From an uncultured bacterium (GTDB lineage: Bacteria > Verrucomicrobiota > Kiritimatiellia > PWTM01), in contig CAKZPT010000041.1 in NCBI GenBank assembly GCA_937139365.1, positions 27,684 to 91,683 on the forward strand: a stretch of 64,000 bases of DNA, given 5' to 3'. The translations under genes and the position numbers were made by a program. Under the pieces are notes generated by a model that saw only the letters and a program-made list of their open reading frames with translations, searched no databases and was not told the DNA's origin. Positions 1 to 13,500 of the stretch are shown piece after piece; the first letter of the stretch is position 1, and each line of letters begins with the position of its first letter.

Positions 1-549
1 GCCCGCGGCGACGATGCGGTTGCCGCGGATGATCACGCCGCCGTCGTGGAGGGGGGTGTGAGGGAAAAAGAGCGTGGCCAACAGTTCCTGGGTCACGACC
101 GCGTCGATGGGCTTCCCCGTCTCTTGGACCGGCCGGGTGCCGATCTGGCGCTCGATGGCGATCAGGGCGCCGATCTTTCGCTCGGAAAGCAGCACCGCGG
201 CCTCGACGATGGCGTCCACGAGGCTCCGTTCCCGCGCAGTCATCCCGAACATGTGAGGCTTGCCGACCTCCGCGAGGGCCCGGCGGATTTCGGGCTGGAA
301 GATCACCACCAGCGCGACGGCCAGGTAGACCGAGAAGCGCTGCAGCAGCCAATAGAGCGCATCCATTCGGAAAAGCCGGGTCAGGACCGTCAGGAGCACG
401 AGAACCACGATCAGTCCGGTCAGCACTTGCGCGCCGCGGGTACCGCGGAAGAATTGGATGGTGAAGTAAAAAAGCACGGACAGGACGGCAATCTCCAGCA
501 GGCCGGCGAAGCCCGGCCAGGGAAACCGCTCAATCCATGCCCACGCCAT
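1..549 (-). CDS. cdaA: Diadenylate cyclase CdaA, cut by the window edge
   Basis: Makes cyclic di-AMP from two ATP at the inner membrane. About 183 residues are visible, read from an ATG at 549. The N-terminus holds hydrophobic segments at about residues 17-33, 42-58 and 70-86, the usual three-helix membrane anchor of CdaA. The start of the DisA_N catalytic domain follows, ending in the motif HTPLHDGGVIIRGNRIVAAG at the edge. The usual DGA nucleotide-binding motif reads DGG here; the RHR motif lies outside the window. The gene begins 20 bases before folP ends, so it is the third gene of an ftsH-folP-cdaA operon and probably translationally coupled. Identification is by motif recognition. Confidence 0.9.
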   Translation of the reverse strand, partial: MAWAWIERFPWPGFAGLLEIAVLSVLFYFTIQFFRGTRGAQVLTGLIVVLVLLTVLTRLFRMDALYWLLQRFSVYLAVALVVIFQPEIRRALAEVGKPHMFGMTARERSLVDAIVEAAVLLSERKIGALIAIERQIGTRPVQETGKPIDAVVTQELLATLFFPHTPLHDGGVIIRGNRIVAAG

Positions 550-1401
550 GCCGGAGACCCTCGGCGGCCATCCTATCCGCGACGCTCATCGCGTCGCAAC
601 TGTCGCGGACATCGTGGACCCGGACGATGTCCGCTCCGTTCAGCACCGCCCACACCGCCAGCGCCAGGCTGCCGGCCCGGCGTTCGTGGACCGGCCGGCC
701 CGTCAGGTGCCCGACCACGCTTTTGCGCGACACGCCGACGAGCACCGGCCGCCCCAGGGCGGCCAGCCGCGGCAGCGCCGCCAGCAACGCGAGGTTGTGC
801 TCGGGCGTCTTGCCAAAACCGATCCCGGGATCGAGCACCACCTGCTCCCGCCCGATGCCCGCCGCGGCGGCCGCCTCCAACCGTTCGCGCAGGAAGTCCG
901 CCACCTCCGCCACGACGTCGCTGTAGGCCGGGGCCCGCTGCATCGTCGCCGGCTCCCCCTGCATGTGCATCAGCACGGCGCCAGCCCCGAACTCTCGGAT
1001 CACCTCCGCCATCGCGGGATCGCGCAACGCCGAGACGTCGTTGACGATGTCCGCCCCGGCCTCGAGCGCCGCCCGGGCGACCGCCGCGCGCCGGGTGTCG
1101 ACGGAGATCGGCACCGAAACGCGCCGGCGCAGTTCACGGACCACCGTTTCCACCCGCGCCTGCTCGGCCTCGGGCGGCACCGGGTCGGCGCCGGGCCGGG
1201 TTGACTCGCCCCCGACATCGATGACGTCGGCCCCCTCCCCGGCCATCTCCACGCCCCGGGCGACCGCCCGCTCCGGATCCAGGTACAGGCCGCCGTCCGA
1301 GAAGGAGTCCGGGGTGACGTTGAGAATGCCCATCACGAGGGTACGCCGGCCGCAGAGGAGCGTCCGGGCCCGGCAACGCCAGAGGCGTTCGACGCGGGCG
1401 T

Positions 1402-1405
<4 letters not shown>
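530..1405 (-). CDS. folP: Dihydropteroate synthase
   Basis: Joins 4-aminobenzoate to hydroxymethyl-dihydropterin diphosphate in folate synthesis (cytosol). The 291-residue TIM barrel shows the family signatures MGILNVTPDSFSDGG near residue 25, then DVGGESTRPGA, NDVSA, VLDPGIGFGKT and VGVSRKS. A GTG start at 1405 is chosen because it overlaps the ftsH stop as GTGA and gives the usual family length; a reading frame extending further upstream would run inside ftsH. It lies between ftsH and cdaA, an arrangement that suggests one coupled transcript. Confidence 0.95.
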
Positions 1406-3354
<1,949 letters not shown>

Positions 3355-3615
3355 GCGGATCTCCTGACCGGCCGATCACTGTACCACTCCGCTCCCCCCC
3401 TGCAAAGCCGCGACGCCGCGTTGGCATCGCGCGGCCGCGGCGCGTCCGTCCCCGAGGCCGCCGCGCGCGCACCAGGAGAATGCCGGCGTCGCCCAATGTT
3501 TGGACAACCGGCGAACGTAATGCCCCAAGGATTGGACGCGGGACCCGCGGCGGGTGCGCGGGTTGCCTGGGCCGGCCTGGCGGAGTAGCCTGCGGACGAA
3601 CTGGAGTCAATGGAC

Positions 3616-3972
3616 ATGAAGGCGAGGAACATCCGCGGAGCCGCCGTGATCGTCGCGGCCGGCCTGGGCATCGCGGCCAACGGCTGTGTCAGTGGCCAGG
3701 CGGAGCGGCCGGCGTTCGAACGCATGCGGACGAAGGAGATCTACAGCATCCGTTACGACTTGCCCACGCAGCACCTGACGGTGGTCACCCGGACGGGCGA
3801 TGTCCTCGAATTCGAGAACGTGGCCCCCGCGATTGTGGACGGCCTCCGCACCGCGAAGGACCAGGACGCGTATTTCCGCGAGCAGATCAGGGGACGGCTG
3901 CCGTTCAAGGCGATGGAGTTTCCTGCGCCCGTCCCGCCGGCGGCTCCGAACGCGACGCCGACTCCGCCGTAA
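3616..3972 (+). CDS. Small exported KTSC-domain protein
   Basis: A 118-residue protein with a hydrophobic N-terminal segment ending AANGCVSG, a plausible though imperfect lipobox. The central part (about residues 40-90) has the pattern YDLPTQHLTVVTRTGDVLEF...FREQIRGRLPF, which resembles the KTSC domain (the lysyl-tRNA-synthetase C-terminal-like fold found in many small proteins of unknown role). A proline-rich tail follows. The start at 3616 is preferred over an ATG at 3610 because GGAG at 3603-3606 is better spaced from it. The last 68 bases overlap the convergent DHH phosphoesterase gene. Its function is unknown. Confidence 0.7.
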   Translation: MKARNIRGAAVIVAAGLGIAANGCVSGQAERPAFERMRTKEIYSIRYDLPTQHLTVVTRTGDVLEFENVAPAIVDGLRTAKDQDAYFREQIRGRLPFKAMEFPAPVPPAAPNATPTPP

Positions 3973-5047
3973 GCCCCGCCGCCCCCGCGGCCAGCGGGCG
4001 CGAGCGCATGTCGGGGGCCCGCTTGATGCCCCGGGTCCGCCGCTCCATCCGGCGCAGCAGCGCCGAGCGCACCGACTCCAGCAATTCCTGCCGCGCCGGC
4101 GCGTCGAGTCCCGGCACCGGAATCGCCGCGGCCGCCAGCCGGTCGTGCCCGCCGGCGGACCCGCGTAAGCCGACCGCCGCACGGATCAGCGCGCCGCACG
4201 CAGCGTTGCGCCGGTTGCTGCGGATGGAGACCAGTAGCTGGTCGCGGTGAAAGGCCGTGCAGAACGCGTGGCTGACGCGCTCCAGCCGGGCAAGACGATC
4301 GGCGATTTCCGGGACGATGTCGGCGTGAGGCACCTCGGGCAGGTGCGACCAGGCGACGCGTCCGTACAGCCGCGCGTTGGCGATGGCTTGCTGCAGTAGC
4401 GAAAAATACGCCGCCGGCAGCGGGGCGTGCTTGATCAGGCCCAGCAGCCGAAGGCTGGCCTGCGGCAACAGGGCGAGGTAAGCAGCACGGTCGAGCGCCG
4501 ACCCACCGCGGGTGAAGTCCATCGTCTCGGTCTCGATCGCGTAGACCATGCATGCCGCCAGCCACGTCGGCGGCGTCAGCCCGGCCGCGGCCATCAGATC
4601 ATAGACGATGGAGGTGCAGGCCCCCACCGAAGGTCGGACGTCCGACCATTCCAACGCGGGTCCGCGCCGGCCGCCGCCAGGGTCCGGGTGGTGGTCCACG
4701 ACGGCGATCGGACGCATCCAGTCGGGGAGCGTGACCTTCCCTGTGCCCGGCCGGACATCCACGACGACCGCTGGCACGCGGCGGCGCGCCGGCCGCAACG
4801 CGGCCAGGTCCCAGAGCCGGTATCGGAAATGCCGCACCATCTCGCGGTTTTCCGCGCGCTCCACCGCCCCGCTGTACACGATGCGGCTGTGAACGCCGAA
4901 GCGCCGCTCGAGCATCAGGTGAAGGCCGCCCGCCGACGCGAGGGCGTCGGGATCGGGATAGTCGTGCGGGACGATCGCGACGCGGGCGCGGGGGGGCAGA
5001 ATCCGCCCGAGCGCCTCCAGCCGTTCGGTAGCCGAAAGATTGTCCAT
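3905..5047 (-). CDS. DHH-family phosphoesterase (NrnA-like)
   Basis: A 380-residue cytosolic protein of the DHH/DHHA1 superfamily, which includes nanoRNases and pAp or cyclic-dinucleotide phosphodiesterases. Visible metal-binding motifs are HDYPDPDAL near residue 30, VVDVRPGTG, VVDHHPDP (the DHH motif), and ETETMDFTRGG. A DHHA1-like substrate region follows with IRSNRRNAACGALIR and GSAGGHD. An arginine-rich, low-complexity tail ends the protein. The start at 5047 has GGAG six bases upstream; an alternative ATG is at 5059. Its neighbour cdaA makes c-di-AMP, so a role in cyclic-dinucleotide or nanoRNA breakdown is possible but is inference. The gene converges on the KTSC gene with a 68-base 3' overlap. 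Confidence 0.85.
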   Translation of the reverse strand: MDNLSATERLEALGRILPPRARVAIVPHDYPDPDALASAGGLHLMLERRFGVHSRIVYSGAVERAENREMVRHFRYRLWDLAALRPARRRVPAVVVDVRPGTGKVTLPDWMRPIAVVDHHPDPGGGRRGPALEWSDVRPSVGACTSIVYDLMAAAGLTPPTWLAACMVYAIETETMDFTRGGSALDRAAYLALLPQASLRLLGLIKHAPLPAAYFSLLQQAIANARLYGRVAWSHLPEVPHADIVPEIADRLARLERVSHAFCTAFHRDQLLVSIRSNRRNAACGALIRAAVGLRGSAGGHDRLAAAAIPVPGLDAPARQELLESVRSALLRRMERRTRGIKRAPDMRSRPLAAGAAGLTAESASRSEPPAGRAQETPSP

Positions 5048-5177
5048 TGCGCGCTCCATGATAGGCCGTCGCACCCGCCGCGCACAAGGAAGGGAACGCG
5101 GCGCCGTGGAGCCACCCTCCCATTGACCGAGCTGGAAACGGGAGATAACGCCGCGACGGAGAGGAAATGGGACAACG

Positions 5178-6535
5178 GTGAAACGAAATACGTGGCCGGG
5201 AACGGCGGTGCTGATGGTCATGTGGACGGGTGGCGCGGTGGCGCTGGGGGCGGAGGTTCCGCTGGGCGGCGAGGCCGGCGGCTGGCGGTGCGCCGCGCCA
5301 CGCGCGGAAATCGCGCCGCGGTTCGAGTGGAACGCTATGCGCCGCGAGTGGAGGATTCGCGCCGACGACTGCGAGAGCCGCTCGGGCTGGTGGTGGCGGC
5401 AGATGGCAGTCACCGGCGGCCAATGCTATGCCTTCCGCGTCCGGGCGTTGCCGCGCAACGTGACGAACACGCTGCGAAGCGTGGTCGCACGTCTGATCTG
5501 GCAGGCGGCGGACGGTCAGCGCGCGCGGCTTGACCCGCCGCTGTACACGCCGCGCGTCGTCACCGACCGACCAGCGTCGGAGCCGGAGCATCCCGTTGAG
5601 GCGGACCGGTCGCCGGACGGCTGGCTCGAATTGCGGGGCGTTTACGCCACGCCGAGCAACGCCGCGGCGGCGGTGGTCGAGCTGCACCTGCGGTGGGCGC
5701 CGGGGGGCGAGGTCGCCTGGCGCGACGCCGAACTGACGCCCGTGCCGCCACTGCCGCCGCGGATCGTACGGGTGGCGGCCGTCCACTGCGGCCCGTGGCC
5801 GGGCGCGACCTCGCGGACAAGCCTCCGCAGTTCGCGCCGCTAATCGAGGAAGCGGGACGGCGCGACGCCGACCTCGTGGTGCTGCCGGAGGTGCTGACGT
5901 ACTACCGCACCGGCCGGCCCATGGCGGAGGTAGCCGAACCGATTCCGGGGCCGTCCACCGAATTCTTCGGAGCACTGGCCCGGCGGTTCAACCTCTACAT
6001 CGTCGCGGGCCTGGTCGAACGGGACGGGCGGCGGATCTACAACACGGCCGCTCTGGACGGCCCCCGGGGCACCGTCGAGGGAATCTACCGTAAGGTCACG
6101 CTGCCGCGCAGCGAGATCGAGGAGGGGGTCCATTTTGGCACGGAGTACCCGGTGTTCGACACGCGGTTCGGACGCCTCGGGATCATGATTTGCTACGACG
6201 GGTTCTTTCCCGAGGTGGCCCGCCAACTGGCGTTGAACGGCGCGGAGTTGATCGCGTGGCCGGTGTGGGAGTGCAACCCGTTGCTGGCGGCCGCCCGCGC
6301 CTGCGAAAACCATGTGTGGCTGGTCAGCAGCACCTACATGGATCCCCACGACCACTGGATGATCACCGGCATGTACGATCCTGCCGGCCAGCTCGTGGTT
6401 CAGGCGACGGAATGGGGAACGCTGGCCTTCGCCGAAATCGACCTCCATCGCCGACACTTGTGGTACAGTCTGGGCGATTTCAAGGCCGAGTGGCCGCGGC
6501 ACCGGCAGCCGTGGAACGAGCCGGCACGGCGGTGA
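5178..6535 (+). pseudogene. Secreted carbon-nitrogen hydrolase, frameshifted
   Basis: Nitrilase-superfamily amidohydrolase with an exported N-terminal beta-domain. The first frame (GTG at 5178, to 5843) starts with a signal peptide and a sandwich-like module. The catalytic part lies in a frame shifted by -1, open to 6535. The shift falls between about 5793 and 5813, where one base seems missing. All three catalytic residues remain: Glu in VVLPEVL, Lys in IYRKVTLPRSE and Cys in GIMICYDGFFPE. This domain pairing is common in Planctomycetes and Verrucomicrobia, substrate unknown. As read, the product would stop after about 221 residues without a catalytic domain. Either a real inactivating deletion or a sequencing error fits; other genes nearby are also broken. 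Confidence 0.8.
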
Positions 6536-6566
6536 GGCCGGCGGCGGCCGGGCGAGGAGCTTGCGT

Positions 6567-7558
6567 ATGGAGTTCAGGGAGCTGGGACGGAGCGGAATCC
6601 GCGTTTCGTGCATCGGACTCGGCACGTAGTCCATCGGCGGCGGCACATGGTGGGGCCTTTCGGACGATGGCGAAGCCGTCCGGACCATCCAGGCGGCGCT
6701 GGACCACGAGGTGAATCTGATCGACACGGCGCCGATGTACGACTTCGGCCATGCCGAGGAGCTGGTTGGGCGGGCGATCCGCGGACGTCGCGAGCGCGTG
6801 GTGCTGGCACCAAGTGCGGCCTGTGGCACGCCGATGGGCGTGGCATCCCCTGGTTCGAGTTCGAGGGCCGCACCATCCGCCGCTCACTTCGGCCGGACAC
6901 GATCCGGATCGAAATCGAGGAGAGCCTCCGCCGGCTGGGCGTGGACTGCCTTGACCTCTACCAGACCCACTGGCCGGCCGTGCCGCCCGAGGCCACGCCG
7001 ATCGCCGACACGATGGAGTGCCTGCTCGACCTCAAGCGGCAAGGCAAGATCCGCGCCATCGGCGCCTCGAACGTGACGTGCGCCCAGATGGACGAGTACC
7101 GCTCCGTCGGCGGGCTGGACGCATGTCAGCCGCGCTACAGCCTGCTGGACCTCCGCATCGAGGCCGACGTCCTCCCCTATTGCCACCGGCACGGCATCGC
7201 GGTGCTGGCCTATTCCCCCCTCGAGCAGGGACTCTTGACGGGCCGGATCGGAATGGATCGTCGGTTTGCGCGGGGGGAGTTTCGGAACACGATCCCCTGG
7301 TTCCGCCCTTCGAACCGAGCGCGCGTGCTCGGCATGCTCGACGGCTGGCGAGACCTCTGCGAGGCGCACCGCTGTACGCTCGGCCAGCTCGTGTTGGCCT
7401 GGACGGTGGCCCAGTCCGGCCTGACGGTGGCGCTGGTCGGCGCGCGCAAGGTGGCCCACGCTCTCGAGAACGCCGCGGCGGGCGATCTGCGGCTCGACGA
7501 CGTCGCGCTGACACGCATGCGCCGCGACGTCGAGGCGTTGGGTGAACCCGCGGAGTGA
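6567..7558 (+). pseudogene. Aldo/keto reductase with amber stop and frameshift
   Basis: NAD(P)H-dependent oxidoreductase of the AKR TIM-barrel family. Reading from ATG at 6567 gives MEFRELGRSGIRVSCIGLGT, then TAG at 6627-6629 exactly where the family normally has Trp, then SIGGGTWWG. The same frame continues through IDTAPMYDFGHAEELVGRAI. Near 6808-6811 one base appears missing: the frame must shift by -1 to give TKCGLWHADGRG. The rest is open to 7558. The catalytic tetrad is recognisable across the frames (Asp and Tyr in IDTAPMYD, Lys in TKCG, His in YQTHW). Two independent lesions make this a pseudogene. It begins 31 bases after the broken carbon-nitrogen hydrolase. Confidence 0.85.
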
Positions 7559-7583
7559 CCGCCGGCGGCCGCAACGTGGCGGC

Positions 7584-10500
7584 TCAGGGCGTTACGTCGC
7601 GTACGCGATAGAACCGTTGGTCTCCGACCGAGCCGTCGACGAATTCGTACTCCAATTGCTCGGCGACGAAGGGCGACGCGAACGGCTGCCAGTCGGCCGG
7701 AGAAAGTCGGTCGGTGTATTCAATTAGGTAGCTCCGCCCGATAATGGTCTGCAGCCGGAAGGCGCGCAGGCCCTCGGGGAGACCCGACACGCCAGCGAGC
7801 GGACCGAGGCGCAGGCGCGGCAGCGGCAGCGCCTGCACGAACACGTCGCGCTCAGCCGCCCGGGGGGGATCCCCGCTGTCGGCCACCCGCAGGCGCACCT
7901 GCCAGGTCTCCGCCTCGCCTTCGGGATCTGGGGTCCACGCGAATTCGCCCGTCGCCGGCTCGAGGACGGCGCCGGGCGGGCGTTGAACATCATAAACGTC
8001 AGCGTCTGGGCCGGGGTGTCGTCGTCCTCCGCGGTGGCGTGGAACTGAATACGGCCGCCGCGAAACACGCTCTGAACGGCGCGGGCGAACAACCGCGGGG
8101 GTCGGTTGGTCGCGGGGGCGGCGTTCGGCGCCGCCGGGGTTGCCTGGGGCAGCCGCGCAATGGAGCCGGCGCCGTCCGGATACCGTCCCTCGGAGACGTC
8201 GGTCGCCTGTGGCCCGAACACGACGGCATCCACGAGCCGGCCGGCCGCGTCGTAGACGGCGATGGCCTCCCCGTTCTCGCTCAGGCTGAAGCCCGCGTGC
8301 AGGTGCGGTCGTACGGCGGGGTTGTTCTGCCCCGTCTCCCCGTCGGCCCAAACCAGCAGGAACCCTTTGGGGGCACGAAAAAAGCCGGCGGGCACCCGGT
8401 ACTTGTTCGCGTTCGACAGGTCGTCGGTTAGGCTCGCGCCGCCGAGGTCCATCGGGTCATCCGCCGGATTGTAGAGTTCGAACCAGTCCTCGTACTGACC
8501 GTCGGCGGGATCGGGGAGGCAGGCGACGTTGTCGGCCAGCCACTCGTTGACCAACACCCGCGGCGGCGGCGAAGTGCCGTCGTTCGGCGCCCGGGGCGTC
8601 GGCTCGCGCAGCAGCTTCCGAGAGAGCGGATCGCCGTCGGGCCACGAGCCGTAGGCGCGGTCCGCAGGCGCCGACGCCCAGCGGAGATGGTCGGCCACCG
8701 CCAGTCGGTTGGACAGCGAACTGACGAGTGCGACGACGCCGGTCGCACCGCCGACCCTGAAATTTGCATGCCACGCATTGCTCGTCGTCTCCCCATTTTC
8801 GCCGTCCATCCAGACGAGCACAAACCCGCCGGCCGGAATCTGCGCGCCGGGGTGGGGAATGCCCACCGGGTGAGGTTTGACGGCGTGTCGGTCAGGTACC
8901 AGCCGGCCAGCGATACGGCGTGGGGGCCGGCGTTGTGGAGCTCGATCCACGGCTCCCGCTCGCCGACGTTGTCGGCCGCGCCAGCCACGTTGGAGACGAC
9001 GATCTCGTTGAGCCACAGGTTGGGCAGAGGCGGCAGAGAGCGCGCGACCGAGTTGGTCGCGCCGGGCGTGGCCGCCGCCTGGACGCGAGGCTCGGCCACC
9101 AGCTCGAGGCCGAATACGACGTCGGAGCTGTTCGTGCTGTGTTGGTGGCCTGCACGGCGATGACGTTGCGGCCGGGCACCAGCAGGTCGGAGGGAAGCGC
9201 AACGGGCCCCTCGAGCACGGCGTCGCCGACGACGCGAGCGGCGGTGGTGGTCCAGCCAGCGGACCCTGGCGGCATGCCGATCCGGTACGCCTCGACGCCG
9301 TTCAGGTGGATCACCGCCCCGTCGTCGACACAGAGGGGGGCCCGCAGGTCCACGTTGGCCGGGTTGGCGGCCAGGTGGAATTCGGAGCGGAACTGAAAGG
9401 CGAGGATCCGCCGGCCGGCCCAGTTGGTCAAGGGCAGCGGCGTGGTCTTCGGTGCGGGCAGGCCTGCGGTCTCGAAGAGCCCCCCGCCGGCCGCCCAGTG
9501 GGCGTCGTCGAAGTCGGCGGCGACCCACGAGGGGTCCAGATGGGTTCCGCCGGTGTTGTAGCGCCAGATATTGGTCTTCGAAAGCAGCACGGCAGCGGGC
9601 GCGCCAGCGGTGCCGCTCAGGGCGGCGGCCCAGTGGCCGGGACGGCGGCGATCCGCGGCCGGATCGAGAAGCTGCAGCGAGGCCCCCTGCCCCGCCGCCT
9701 CGGTGGGCCAAGGCCAGCGGTTCTCGTAGCCGACCTGGTCCACCACGACCGTCTCATTCGAGGTCGGCCCCGGCTGGATTAGCGCCAGGGATTCGCCCGC
9801 GTCGGCCAGGCCGCCCGGGTATTCCGCGGCCACCGGGATGGCCGCGCCGTGGGTCTGAGCGAATCGCGTCCGGTCGGCGGCGAAGACCGCGAAGCCGCCG
9901 GGGGGCAGAACGACGCCGTCGGGGATCGTCAGGCCGACGCCGTCGATCCGCCACCGGGACAGGTCGTACCAGGTCGAGGTGGACGCATCGTGCAGCTCGA
10001 TGAAGGCGGCGCCGGAGGTGGGCGGCTGGTACATGATCTCGCTGAAGACGACCCGACCGGCCGCGGGCTCCGACTCGGCGCTGGTGACGATGGCCAGGTC
10101 GACCGGCGCGGCGGCGATGGCCGAGCCCCGCGCGTCCACCGCATGGACGCGCAGCGCGTTGGTACCCTCGGCCAGCGGCACCACCACGCGCCACTGGTTG
10201 AGCGAGAGCCATTCCGGCGTCCATCCGACCCCGTTGACCGTGATCCGGTCCGCCTCCACGGGCGCGGCGCCGGTCAGCGCAATGTAGTTGAGATTGGTCG
10301 AGATCACCGGCGGCAGGCTGACGGCGAACGGCGACTGGACGTCGGCCAACTGCTGGAGGACGAACGTCCGCCGATCGCGGACGAACGTCAACAGGGGCGC
10401 GTAGCTCGAAGGGGAGGCCCCGTTGTCGGTCAGCGCGGCGAACCGCCCAGCCATCTGTGGCGCGAGGGCGGCCTCCGAAAAGGGGCCGTCGAGCAGCTCC

Positions 10501-13500
10501 TTGACGAAGGCCCAGAACACGCGCTGGAACGGCGGATGGCTTTTCAGCCGCGCCATCAGCGCATCGTTTTCGCCGCCGAACAGCGACTCGTTCGTGGAGC
10601 CCTGGGCGAAGATGAAGTCGATGTCCCACATCAGAAGCTGCCAGGGGCTCTGGGCGGGCTTGTACGCGTACATGTTTTTGCCGCGCTGGAAGACGTACGA
10701 GTCGTAGTTGCGGAACATGCGCTCGAACGCGAAGACCCGCATCCACTCGCGCAGGTCCAGCGTCCCCGGCACGACGGCCTCGTACGGCTGCGGCGAGGTC
10801 GAGTTCACGGCGTCCACCAGCCTAAAAAACTTCGCGAAGTCGTTCGCCGTGCCGCGAATCGCGCGCGGCCTCCAGTTCCAACGGTAGCGGGCGACCTTGC
10901 GCGAGCCATCGGCGGTGCGAAAGTCGCCCAGCGCGGCGTTGACGTTCGCGAAGCTGACGCCGTCGTCCAGAAACTCGAACCAGTCTTCGATCTAGTGCAG
11001 GGGCCGCGGTCGTCGTTCGGGTAGAACTCCTCGACCACGTCGCCGGCGGGCTGCTGGACATACTCGCTCAACGGGGTACGCCGCACCCCGTTGACGAAGA
11101 GATGGTGATACCGCCGGTGCAGGTAGGGAACGCCGAGTCGCTCTGCGGCCCAGTAGCCGAGCTGCTGGCGGAGGCGCGTGTCGTCGTCGCTGAGCATCTG
11201 GAGCCGAACATCGGTCGCGTTGAGAAGGCGGTCGTTCTTGGGCATCTCGAGGGAGTAGTCGCACCACTGGCTGCCGGTCGGGCCGTTGAATTTGCGGGCG
11301 TGAATAGGGCTGCCGCTGCACATGCATTTGGCCGAATGGATCACGCGCTCCCCGTGGTAGACGAAGCTGCCCTGGAGGGGGTGGTTGCTATTCTTGTCCC
11401 GCGTCGTCCAGGTCTGCCGCGTCGACTCGGTGATCCAGAGGTGGTAGGTGGCGAACGTGCCGGGGGCGTTCGTGGAACCCCAACGGATGAGGGCCTCGCG
11501 GGACGGCGCGCCGGAGGGGACCACGGTCGTAGCGGCGGGCAGCCCGCCGTCCTCCGCCTCGATGTGGAAGGCGACGAGCGTATTCGCCGGCTGCGCGGGA
11601 AGCGCGGCGACGTACCAGCCGCCGGCGCGCCGCTCCATCGGACCCGGGCACGCATCGTCGCACACTGCCGGCCGGCAGCGTCGCGGTCAGCTTGGCCCCC
11701 AGCCAGTTGACGCCCGGATCGCCGCGCCAACTGGCGCGAATCCGCATCCCTCCGCCGCTTTCTCCGGCCTCGGCCATCCATGCGCTGTCCTGGTGCGAGC
11801 CGCGCATCGTCCAGCCGCCGACCCCCGACGTGAACGTTCCGTTGGTCAGCACGTTCACGCCCGAGGCGTTCAGGACCTCCACCTGGTCGAGGTCGTACTC
11901 CCCCGCGCCCAACGCCAGAACGTGCAACTCATCGGCCACATAGCTGGCATTGCCGTGATCGAGCACCCTTGTGTGTTCGACCGCCACCCATCCGCACGAC
12001 GCGGTCTCGTCGCTGTCGGCCCAGTTCGTCGGCCGGCGCCGGTCCGCCCGCGGATCCACCAGCTCCAAGCTGCTGCCGCCACCGTCCGACCAGCGCCCCC
12101 ACTGCCCGCCGTCCCAGTACCGCACCTCGTCCACCAGCACGTACACGCGGTTGGTCACCCACTGGCCCGCGTCGTTGGTCGCGACCAGGTCCTCCGGCAT
12201 GAGCAAGCGGATGGATTCGCCACGATCAGAGAGGCTGCCGGAAAAATTGCCGAAACAGTTGGTCGCCGTCAGCCACGGATAGCGGCTGCGTAGACGGCCG
12301 GCATCGGCCGCGATCACGAGATGGCCGCCCGGCGGGAGCGAGGCCCCCGCAGACAGGTTGAACGAAATGCCGCCGCGGATCCGCCAACCGGCTAGCGATA
12401 CGGCCTGCGTGCTCCAGTTGTGAAGCTCGATGAACTCGTCGGCCCGATCCTCGGTGATAGGGTGGTACATGATCTCGTTGATGACGATGGGGCCGAGACG
12501 GCGCGGGGTGTTGGGGGCGTCGGGTGTGGGCGCAACGGCCTCGTTCCAGTCGGCAGCGCCATCGGGGGTCCGCCCGCTGGAAACGCCGTTGGCCGAGGGC
12601 CCGAAGGCCACGGCGTCGATCACGGTGCGACCGTCCTGCGCGCAGAAAAATGACCTCGCCGGCGGCGTCGAGGGCAAACCCCAGCTGCGACTGCGTCCAC
12701 GCACGGTGGCCGCCGGCCGGGATGACCTCGCCGTCCGGAATGCGGAACTTGTTCGTCGCGGCGTCGTCGGAGAGCCAGCAGCCGGCGAGGCTGACCGCCT
12801 GCGTGCCCGCGTTGAACAGCTCGATAAAATCCTCTTGCGGGTCGTCGGTGTGCGCCAGCCATTCGTTGATGACCACGGTTGACCATGCGTGGGAGGTCCA
12901 CGGGTCCGGCCCCCCCGGCGTGCCGCCGTCCACCGTGCCCGCCGCCCAGGCGCGCGGGTCGCGCTCGCCGTACGACGGACGGGCCAGGATCAGCGAAGGC
13001 CCGCCCCCATCCGGCGCCGCCGGCCAGGGGGGTTCATCGTCATACTCGAGCTCCAGCAACACCTCGCCGAGACGGCCGACCAGGCGCACCTCGCCCCCGC
13101 CGTTGCCGAGCCGCCCGCTGTAGGGGCCTAGCACGTTCGAGAGCCCGTGGACCGCCTGCAGGTCCGCCGGCGCGGCCGCGACGACGACGTAGGATCGGCC
13201 CGAGACCACGGTGCCCGGAGGAAACAGATAGCTGACTTCGCCCGACAGCCGGTAGCCGCCGAGGTCCCACGGCCATTCCACGGAGTTGTAGATCTCGATG
13301 AACTCCGTCTCACGCCCATCGCCGCGGGGGGCGGGGTGGTAGTGGAGCTCGGTGATCCCCAGCGGCGTACGGCGGCTCGACGGACCCGCCGACTCCCGCA
13401 CGCCGCGCCAGATGGCCAGCGGCGGAGGGCCAAGCCGCGCGCCCGCCGTCGCAGGCGTGTCGGTGACAATGGTGTTGGGCATGGAGGCTCGGTCGCGCAC

